Assembly (NCBI GenBank): GCA_023229575.1 | Contig: JALNYZ010000001.1 | Coordinates: forward strand, 310,001-374,000 | Direction of reading: 5' to 3' | From: Prolixibacteraceae bacterium | Lineage (GTDB): Bacteria; Bacteroidota; Bacteroidia; Bacteroidales; Prolixibacteraceae | Length of the DNA: 64,000 nucleotides | Shown: positions 7,087 to 16,000 of the stretch, piece after piece | How the letters are laid out: each line of letters starts with the position of its first letter | Numbering within the stretch: position 1 is the stretch's first letter | Translations under genes and position numbers: made by a program | The notes under the pieces: generated by a model | Told to the model about the DNA's origin: nothing | The model's input: only the letters and a program-made list of their open reading frames with translations | Database searches by the model: none

Positions 7087-7587
7087 ATGAAAGCAAAATT
7101 ATATTTCACACTGATTCTTCTGATAACCCTCTTCCAGACGGAAGTGAAAGCACAGGCAACAGCCTACGCCAACATTTTCGCCACCGTTGTGGCCCCCGCG
7201 GCCATGACCAAGGAGATGGACATGAGTGCAGGTGAAATTATTGCTACCAGGAACGCTACTTCAAACACACTGTCTGTACAAAATATCAACCCCTCAGAAA
7301 ACGTCAATCTTTCAAAAAACGGAAAAACTAATGTTGCGGCTTTCCAGGTTACCGGGAAAAACAGCACTTATGCGATCACTGTCCAAAACCAACCGATTAT
7401 TCTTTTGAACGAAAGTGCCAACAGCGTAACAGTCAATAATTTCATGAGTGAAACAGCCATGATCGCCAATACCGGCGATGGGGCACAACGGATCAGGGTA
7501 AGCGCCAACTTAAACGTATCTGAAAATCAACCTACCGGAAATTATGATTCAACAGCCCCCTTCAATGTTACCTTGAATTACAACTGA
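7087..7587 (+). CDS. DUF4402 secreted protein, putative fimbrial subunit
   Basis: The 166-residue protein has a signal peptide ending TEVKAQ, then ATAYANIFATVVAPAAMTKEMDMSAG. The usual LNFG/MNFG is replaced by MSAG. The middle has VAAFQVTGKNSTYAITVQ. The end is TGNYDSTAPFNVTLNYN, with a penultimate Tyr and the same APF-x-VT core as its paralogues. It stands alone between two terminators and in front of the chaperone gene, so it may be the subunit made together with the chaperone, or a minor subunit. The sequence is more diverged than those at 2909 and 3497. Confidence 0.87.
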   Translation: MKAKLYFTLILLITLFQTEVKAQATAYANIFATVVAPAAMTKEMDMSAGEIIATRNATSNTLSVQNINPSENVNLSKNGKTNVAAFQVTGKNSTYAITVQNQPIILLNESANSVTVNNFMSETAMIANTGDGAQRIRVSANLNVSENQPTGNYDSTAPFNVTLNYN

Positions 7588-7618
7588 TTGTACAAAACCA
7601 GTAAAGAAAAGCATTCCG

Positions 7619-7654
7619 GGAAACGTTCAAAATGAGAACGTTTCCTTTTTTTTT
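7619..7654 (+). terminator. Strong rho-independent terminator
   Basis: GGAAACGTTC (7619-7628) and GAACGTTTCC (7636-7645) are perfectly complementary around a seven-base loop and are followed by nine T. Confidence 0.88.
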
Positions 7655-7691
7655 ATATTAGTTTCACTAGAAATTACTTCAAAATGTTATT

Positions 7692-7722
7692 TTTGTAATA
7701 AATTTAGGTAATATTGCCTTTG
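7692..7722 (+). promoter_or_regulatory. Candidate Bacteroidota housekeeping promoter
   Basis: TTTG (7692-7695), a 19-base spacer and TGCCTTTG (7715-7722) fit the TTTG-N19-TAnnTTTG pattern with one deviation in the -7 box. It lies 53 bases before the chaperone start and just after the terminator of the preceding gene. Confidence 0.42.
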
Positions 7723-7775
7723 TTGATTAACAATATGTCGATAAGAATTTGACCTATTTATCTATCTAACTAATT

Positions 7776-8630
7776 ATGCTAAAGGGAACTCTTCTTACAA
7801 AATTTCGGATCATGCTGATAAGTTCTGTTGTACTTTTCACGTGTTTCCATTTGACCGGGTTTGCCCAGGGCGACCTGATGGTATTTCCAAAGAGGATAGT
7901 ATTTGATGGCCCCCGAAGTACCAATGAGCTGAACCTGGCCAATATCGGAAGCGATACGGCCAGGTACAACATCTCCTTTGTACAGTACCGTATGAACGAA
8001 GACGGGTCTTTCACTGAAATTACCGTTCCTGGTGAAGGTCAAAATTTTGCCGATAAGTTCTTAAGATATTATCCAAGGAGTATTATACTGGCCCCCAAAG
8101 AATCGCAGGTAGTAAAAGTACAGCTAACCAAGGTTAGTGAGTTAAAACCCGGGGAATACCGTTCCCATATCTATTTCAGGGCCATTCCCAATATGAAACC
8201 CTTGGGGGAAGAGGAGAAAAACAAAGATACAACAACGGTTTCCGTCCGCCTTATCCCCGTTTTTGGAATTACCATTCCGGCCATTATCCGAATTGGGGAA
8301 AATACCTCAAAGATTACGTTGTCAGATCTAAGCTACTCAGTTGTGAACGACACTGTACCCACACTCAAAGTCGCATTCAACAGAACAGGCAACATGTCGA
8401 AGTATGGGGATTTAAGTGTGGTTCATATCTCCCCCTCCGGAAAAAGGACGGAGGCTGGTCAGGCAAATGGCATTTCGGTATATACACCCAATTCCCTCAG
8501 ACGGTTCACGCTTAACCTGCGCACTGATAAGAAGATAGATTATCGCTTGGGCAAGTTGCATGTTACCTATTCGGCTCCCAGCGACACCAAGAAAGAGGTA
8601 TATGCCGAGGCGGATTTGGAGTTGAAGTGA
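7776..8630 (+). CDS. PapD-like periplasmic fimbrial chaperone
   Basis: This 284-residue protein has a signal peptide ending LTGFAQ. The first immunoglobulin-like domain has the chaperone pattern LMVFPKRIVFDG, STNELNLANIGSDTARYNIS, and the G1-like strand SVRLIPVFGITIPAIIRIG. The second domain follows (about 165-284). In classical chaperones a conserved Arg in strand A and a Lys in strand G anchor the subunit C terminus; an Arg (PKR) is present here, and the Lys equivalent cannot be fixed by eye. It probably protects DUF4402 subunits in the periplasm and hands them to the usher-like protein at 30062. A linker rich in Glu and Lys (GEEEKNKD) separates strands F and G. Confidence is high for the fold, moderate for the partners. 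Confidence 0.85.
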   Translation: MLKGTLLTKFRIMLISSVVLFTCFHLTGFAQGDLMVFPKRIVFDGPRSTNELNLANIGSDTARYNISFVQYRMNEDGSFTEITVPGEGQNFADKFLRYYPRSIILAPKESQVVKVQLTKVSELKPGEYRSHIYFRAIPNMKPLGEEEKNKDTTTVSVRLIPVFGITIPAIIRIGENTSKITLSDLSYSVVNDTVPTLKVAFNRTGNMSKYGDLSVVHISPSGKRTEAGQANGISVYTPNSLRRFTLNLRTDKKIDYRLGKLHVTYSAPSDTKKEVYAEADLELK

Positions 8631-8677
8631 CCCCTTGGGTCGTAAGTTGTTGGATCTGATAACCCCTATTTCCAAAT

Positions 8678-9262
8678 TTAACGTTCCAAATTCCCCTGGC
8701 TTCTGCCAGTCCCCTCTTTTTTCCTCTCTTCGATTCTTAGTCGCGTCATTCTTTCGCGGAAGCCACCCGTTTTGACGAAGGCCACTCCGAGGGCGTTGAT
8801 TTGGCGGCGCAGTAAGTAGGTAGCCTGGTTGGCCAGGCTGATGGCCATATTGGCAATGATTTCGGCTGGGCGGGTTTGGGCCAATTGGATGTAATACGCA
8901 CCATCATTGTGCTCTTTGCCCAGCTTTCTCATGGCAGTTACCTCTATTGATCTGGCTTCCCATTGGAGGTGGTGTCTGGTACGCAGATAGTCTTCATAGT
9001 CGAGCAAAAGTTCTTCGAGGCTTGCCTTGGCTACATTCATCAATTTAATTTCTGTTTCTTTTGAGGTTCCCGAAGCTGCGCTGCCCTCAGCAATATTCTG
9101 TTTGCCCGATCGGGCGGCCTGTACCATTTGGTCGATTGTGCGATCACCCCTTTTTAGGTAATTGGTGCAGAAGTAAACGGTTAAGTCGTAAACAGCTTCG
9201 GCCTTTTGGTAGGAAATTAGTCTACGGTATCCGCCGCTGGGAGGTAGAAAGTGTGTGGTCAT
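8678..9262 (-). CDS. Four-helix-bundle suffix-domain protein
   Basis: The 194-residue protein resembles the four-helix-bundle proteins related to the 23S rRNA intervening-sequence protein family. Marks are YQKAEAVYDLTVYF, RTIDQMVQAARSGKQNIAEG and KASLEELLLDYEDYL. The C-terminal part (RPAEIIANMAISLANQATYLLRRQINAL) fits the 'suffix' subfamily. I chose ATG 9262 (MTTHFLPPSGGYRRLISYQ). The 29 upstream codons encode LTCLTSLACPAG-like residues that come from short direct repeats (GACATG/GACTTGTAAG, 9303-9335) and are probably untranslated. The function of this family is unknown. It is convergent with the chaperone gene and likely an independent insert in the locus. Confidence 0.8.
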   Translation of the reverse strand: MTTHFLPPSGGYRRLISYQKAEAVYDLTVYFCTNYLKRGDRTIDQMVQAARSGKQNIAEGSAASGTSKETEIKLMNVAKASLEELLLDYEDYLRTRHHLQWEARSIEVTAMRKLGKEHNDGAYYIQLAQTRPAEIIANMAISLANQATYLLRRQINALGVAFVKTGGFRERMTRLRIEERKKEGTGRSQGNLER

Positions 9263-9454
9263 GGTTGGGGGTTTTGAAGTGTTGGTATTATCATGGTTTT
9301 TGCCTGCAGGACATGCAAGACTTGTAAGACATGTAAGTAAACGGAGCAATTCATCAATAGAAGAATTTAGATTTAGTTTTGTGGTATATAAGTTACCCCG
9401 AAATTCTCAAAAAAACAAATTTCAAATTGATTTTTTGAGGTAAAATTCCCATCA

Positions 9455-9518
9455 CCCCGAGCGGAGCCGAGGGGTCAAGCGCGTAACGATACATCGGTCC
9501 CCGAGCGAAGCCGAGGGG
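9455..9518. repeat. Pair of GC-rich palindromic repeats
   Basis: Palindromes CCCCGAG...CGAGGGG at 9455-9474 and 9499-9518 are separated by a spacer containing AACGATAC. The arrangement and spacer match 2374-2436, so this two-palindrome unit is a dispersed element present at least twice within 7 kb. Confidence 0.8.
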
Positions 9519-9699
9519 GGGCAGAAGCTAGGATAGTCCTTAAATCGCCTACGACTGTGCGCCCATTTCCGCACAATTTTTAACTTGTGACTATTCCCTT
9601 ATGCCAATTGCTAAATAAATGCCCGTTTCAATAATTTTAGTAAACTGATATTGAGTACGTTACAAAGCACCCTTGTCTTATTGGGAACTCAACTACAAA

Positions 9700-9715
9700 T
9701 TGGTACATCTTTTGT
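9700..9715 (+). promoter_or_regulatory. Candidate sigma54 (-24/-12) promoter
   Basis: TTGGTACATCTTTTGT fits the -24/-12 geometry and shares TTGGTAC-N5-TTTTGT with the site at 2601. It is the only promoter candidate I see before the giant adhesin, which begins about 350 bases downstream. Confidence 0.55.
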
Positions 9716-10068
9716 TATTACTTATTGTTAAAATCTATTGAAGATTGGCTAATTATTTCAATAAAAGCAGTGCTAACCGCGGTTTTACAGGCATAAATAG
9801 CTATATTCGTGAACGATATGGGAATTTTAGGTCAATTTGCTATTTTAAAAATCAACCAATCTATTGCTTCTTTCCACAATAGATTGAATACTAGTGCAGA
9901 GATGATTTTTGCGCTTCTGTTCAAGCCCTTTGTCCCTCAAAATAGCCTTTATGCAGTTTCAGTATCCCATTTCGGAAAGCAAAGGTGTTTTTCAGTTGAA
10001 ATGTATTCCCAAATCTCCGGGAAATATTTATCATCGGGAGGTATTTATCTTTTAATACCCTTAAACCG

Positions 10069-13000
10069 ATGAACAGAAATTTATATTCCCGGAAAATTAA
10101 ATCGCCGATGAAAATAGCAATACTTTTTTTGCTGTTGACAGTTGGTTCTTTTACACATGCATTTGGGCAAACCAATACCTGGGACGGTTCATCAAGCAGT
10201 AACTGGAATACTGCGGCAAACTGGTCTTTGAATTTGGTGCCAACAGCTGCACATAATGTGGTTATTCCCAATGGCATAACTTCTACTATTACCGTAAATA
10301 CCGCAGCTGTTTGTAACAGTTTTACAATAAATGGAGGGGGCACTGCAAATACCGTATCAATCAGTGGAACAAATAGCTTAACTGTGACCAACGGCGTTTC
10401 AATTGGTGCAGGAACAGGAAGTGGTGATAACAAGATATTGGCAGTGGGTACAGGTAGCCTTTCTTGTAGTTCTATTACTGTTACTGCTGCTGGAAGCAGT
10501 AACAGGATCTCAGGAGTGACATTATCGACAGGAACAGTAACTGTGACAGGTAATATTACAATGGGCAATGCCAATGATGACTTTACTTTTAGCGGAGCAG
10601 GCACATTGAATGTTGGTGGGACTTGGACTGGAGGTACATTTACCGCATCTACCGGTACGGTAAACTACAATGGGACTGCGCAAACATTAAAAAATGCGAC
10701 AACTACTTATTACAATTTAATCCTTTCGGGAAGTGGAAATAAAACATTTGGTAACTCCACAACTATTAGTGGTACCCTTACGGTACAAAACGGAGCAACA
10801 GCATTGATCAACAACACCATTGCTGCAAATGGACCAACGCTGGTGGATGGAACATTAAGTGTAAATACTACGACTGGAACAAAAACTTTTACTGGCGATG
10901 TCACAATCAACAATGGTGGAACATGGAATGAGACGGTAAATGAAGCAATTACTTTTGCTGGAAACCTGACCAATAATGGAACATGGTCCATAACAAACAC
11001 AACAGCCCATACGTTTTCCGGTTCAGGAAAGACAATTGGGGGAAACAATGAGATAGCAATACTTAGCGTTGCTGTTCCCGGAACTTATACCAACAGTGGG
11101 ACACTGACTGTTGGAACTGCACTGACAGGTGCAGGAGGATTAACCAACGATGCTACCGGTACACTCAATCTCAGCGGAACAGGAGCATCATGTTCGATTA
11201 CCACACTTACTAATGCCGGAACGATTAACCGTACCAACAATGGCACAACTACCACCCCACTTGCCAATTTCACCAATACTGGAACCATTAATCTCAATGG
11301 TTCGGGATCAATTACCGGTATTACCAACAACGCCGGCGGTATTGTTAACCTTAGCAGTTCGGGCACTATTACCAGTTTTAATAACGCTACCGCAACAAGC
11401 ACACTCAATATCAGCACAACTCCTACTGTGCCTACCATTACCACTCTTACTGCAACCGTTACCGGAAACACTGTCAATTACAGTGGTGCCGGCAACCAGA
11501 CAGTTAAAGCAACAGCATACAGCAATCTTACAATTTCCGGTAATGGAACAAAGACCTTAGCAGCTGCAACACCAACCGTTAACGGAGTACTAACCGTTAA
11601 CGCAGGAACAACACTTGCACTTTCGACTTTTGCACTGGGGGGTACCACTGCTCCAACCAGTATTGTTATGGAAATTGGAACAACCGGGTCTGTAATCTCC
11701 GGATCAGGGGCCTTGAACCTTGGTGGGGATGTGGCAGTAAATTATATTACAGGAAGCAGCGGGGCCACAATTTCCTGTCCGATTTCTTTGGATGGCAACC
11801 TGACTTTTACGGTAGCGGATGATGGTACATCAGCTACTGACTTAACCATTAGCGGAGTAATGGCTTTGGGAACAGGTACCGGATGGGGCATTACGAAAGC
11901 CGGATTGGGAACATTGCTTCTTTCAGGATTAAATACCTATACCGGCCCAACATCAATAAATGAAGGTACCCTGGCCCTTGGTATATCTTCAGCAAGCGCT
12001 ACGTCCGGGCCACTTGGAAATTCCACAGGGGGTACAACGGTTTCTGCCGGCGCTGTGCTTGATCTTAACGGGTTTTCTTTATCAAGTGCAGCCACTGAAC
12101 CCATTACATTAAACGGAACGGGATTAACTGCCTCTCCAGCGGGGGCTTTGACCAACAACTCCGCCACCACCGCCTCAACATACGCTGGGGCAATTACGCT
12201 TGGCAGTGCGAGCAGCATTGGAACGGTCAGTAATATCACTTTGGGAACTGGTGGGATTACCGGGAGTATGGATTTGGAAAAAATTGGAGCGGCTACTTTA
12301 AATCTTGGAAGCGGGCCTGTATCATTGGCGAATCTAACGATAACTGCTGGCACGTTAACTTCCACATCAAATACAGTAAACCTTTCCGGAAATTTTACAA
12401 ATAACAGTACGTTTACCCACAACATTGGAACAGTAAATTTTAACGGCAGCACGGCCCAGACTATCGGCGGAAGCGTTTCATCTACCTTCAACAACCTGAC
12501 CATTGCAAATACAAGCGGTGGGGTTAGTTTAACGAAAAATGAAACCGTCAGTGGCATTTTAACATTGTCAAATGGCATACTTGGCACAGATGCCACCAAT
12601 GTAATGGCCGTATCCAACACTTCGGGCAGTGCAGTTACAGGATCTTCCGCATCCAGCTATGTGAACGGACCTTTGGAATGGTCTTTACTTTCAGGAAACT
12701 CCTATTTATTCCCTGTTGGTGATGCAGCCAATTACCGTCCATTCGAATTAAACAGCGTTGTTTGCGCTTCTCCTGTTGTCAGGGTTACCATGGCCAGTAC
12801 CGGAGCGGGCAGTGTAGATGGCACCTTATCTTCGGTAGATGCCAGAAACTGGTTTGCACAAATAATGAGTGGAACTTCCACGAGCGCAACAGTCAGATTG
12901 ACCGAAAGCGGATTAACCAACGCAAATACCGTTGCCAGTGCAACTGCAGCACAAGCCGGTCCCTATACGGACCAAGGTGGGAACAGCATTGCGGGTGGTA

Positions 13001-16000
13001 CAATAACTTCCAATGCGGCAATACCTTATAGCGGATCTACCTACTTTGCAGTTGGTTCCCGACCACCTGCTGTCTCCTTATCAGACAATGGCACACAAAT
13101 TGCCGCGGCTAATGTTGTTGGAGGAACAAACAATGTGGTACTGCATCACACAGCCCTTGCTGTTGCCTTTTTTAATGCCAATCTTACCGGGATGACCTGT
13201 ACCACTGCAGGTAGCTATGTTTCAGCCGACATTACAAATCTTAAAGTTTGGTATCAGACTACCGGTACATTCAATGCCGGAACAGCTACCTTGTTAAGTA
13301 CACTTACTACGCCTGGTATTTCCGGGGCAAAGACATTTCCGACATTTACATCCCAGTCCATTACCAGCGGAACAACAGGTTATATTTTCATTACCGCAGA
13401 TGTCGCACCCAGTGCTGTTGTTGGTCACACAATAAATATTAATGCTCTGACAACCAGTGATTTTACTTTCACTTTAGCTACAAAATCAGGATCTACCACG
13501 GCCGGTGGCGCCCAAACTGTTGTACCTGGGCCACTGGATCACTTTGCTATTTCAACCATTACCTCCCCCCAAACGGCTGGAACAGCCATAACAGGAATCA
13601 CGCTCACGGCCCAGGATGTCAACAACAACACTGTAACCAGTTTCGTCTCCTCCGTCGCCTATAGCGGAACTGCCGGCATCACCGGAACTTCAGCTGCATT
13701 TACAGCCGGTGTGCTTTCCGGGGTAAGTGTTACGCCAACTGTTGCGGGGACTTCCATGACATTCATTGTCACCGGGGCAACAAAAACCGGTACAAGCACT
13801 TTTAATGTGAACCCGGGAGCGCTCGACCATTTTGCCATTTCTACCATTACCTCTCCCCAAACGGCAGGAACTGCCATTACCGGAATTACCCTGACTGCCC
13901 AGGATATCAACAACAATACGGCAACCAGTTTCGTATCTACAGTCACCTATAGCGGAACTGCTGGAATCACGGGCACCTCCGCTGCTTTTACCGCCGGTGT
14001 GCTTTCCGGCGTTAGCGTAACACCCACTGTGGCAGGGACCTCAATGACATTCATTGTCACCGGGGCAACAAAAACCGGTACAAGCACTTTTAATGTGAAC
14101 CCGGGTGCAGTTGACCATTTTGTAATTTCCGCAATATCCTCTCCCCAGACAGCCGGTACGGCCATTACGGGGATCACAATAACGGCCCAGGATATCAATA
14201 ACAATACGGCAACCGGATTCGTCTCTACGGTCACCTACAGTGGAACAGCCGGGATTACCGGTACTTCCGCTGCTTTTACCTCCGGCGTGCTTTCCGGTGT
14301 TAGCGTAACACCCAATGTGTCCGGGACCTCATTGACATTCATTGTCACCGGATCTACCAAGACCGGAATGAGCACCTTCAATGTGAACCCGGGAGCGCTG
14401 GACCACTTTGCCATTTCAACCATTTCCTCCCCTCAAACGGCGGGAACTGCCATTACAGGAATAACCCTGACTGCCCAGGATGTCAACAACAATACGGCAA
14501 CCAGCTTTGTCTCCACGGTCACCTACAGCGGAACAGCAGGTATAACTGGCACTTCCGCTGCATTTACCGCGGGCGTGCTTTCAGGCGTTAGCGTAACACC
14601 CACAGTGGCGGGGACCTCAATGACATTCATTGTCACAGGATCGACCAAGACAGGTACAAGCACTTTCAATGTCAACCCGGGCGCATTGGACCACTTCGCC
14701 ATTTCAACGATTACCTCGCCCCAGACTTCCGGTATCGCCATTACCGGAATTACCCTGACAGCCCAGGATGTCAACAACAATACGGCAACCGGATTTGTCT
14801 CCACGGTCACCTATAGCGGAACAGCGGGTATCACAGGTACTTCCGCTGCTTTTACTGCAGGCGTGCTTTCAGGCGTTAGTGTAACTCCTACAGCAGTCGG
14901 GACATCACTGACATTTATTGTCACGGGTTCAACCAAGACCGGGACAAGTACCTTCAATGTTGACCCCGGCGCAGTAGATCATTTTATAATCTCCGCAATA
15001 TCCTCTCCCCAGACAGCCGGTACAGCCATCACCGGGATTACGATTACAGCACAGGATGTCAACAACAATACGGCAACCGGCTTTGTTTCCACGGTCTCCT
15101 ACAGCGGTACGGCCGGAATTACCAGCACATCCGCTGCATTTACCTCCGGTGTGCTTACCGGCGTTAGCGTAACACCCACTGTAGCCGGGACCTCAGTGAC
15201 ATTCATTGTCACCGGATCGACCAAGACCGGAACGAGCACCTTCAATGTGAACCCGGGAGCGCTCGACCATTTTGCCATTTCCACCATTACCTCTCCCCAG
15301 ACGGCAGGAACTGCCATTACCGGAATTACCCTGACAGCCCAGGATATCAACAACAATACGGCAACCAGCTTTGTCTCCACGGTTACCTATAGCGGAACAG
15401 CGGGTATCACAGGTACTTCCGCTGCTTTTACTGCCGGCGTGCTTTCAGGCGTTAGTGTAACTCCTACAGCAGTCGGGACATCACTGACATTTATTGTCAC
15501 GGGTTCAACCAAGACCGGGACGAGTACCTTCAATGTTGACCCCGGCGCAGTAGATCATTTTATAATCTCCGCAATATCCTCTCCCCAGACAGCCGGTACA
15601 GCCATCACCGGGATTACTATTACAGCACAGGATGTCAACAACAATACGGCAACCGGCTTTGTCTCCACGGTCACCTACAGCGGTACCGCCGGAATAACAG
15701 GCGCTTCCGCTGCTTTTACCGCCGGTGTGCTTTCGGCTGTTAGTGTTACGCCAACTGTTGCCGGAACTTCAATGACATTCATTGTCACCGGGGCAACAAA
15801 AACCGGTACAAGCACTTTTAATGTGAACCCGGGAGCGCTCGACCATTTTGCCATTTCAACCATTTCCTCACCCCAGTCGGCAGGAACTGCCATTACAGGA
15901 ATAACCCTGACTGCCCAGGATGTCAACAACAATACGGCAACCAGTTTCATCTCAACGGTCACCTACAGTGGAACAGCCGGAATAACAGGCACCTCCGCTG

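Larger units (their letters stand above)
9263..10068. other. Long intergenic region before the giant adhesin gene
   Basis: This 806-base gap contains short GACATG/GACTTG direct repeats (9303-9335), a pair of GC-rich palindromes (9455-9518) and a sigma54 promoter candidate at 9700. The roughly 345 bases between that promoter and the ATG at 10069 would be an unusually long leader with no convincing gene; the small frames in it lack coding character. No riboswitch or RNA family was recognised. Confidence 0.6.

Noticed and set aside
9809..10072. 87-codon open frame just before the adhesin
   Set aside because: It overlaps the adhesin start and has AT-rich, non-coding-like codon use. It probably lies in the untranslated leader.
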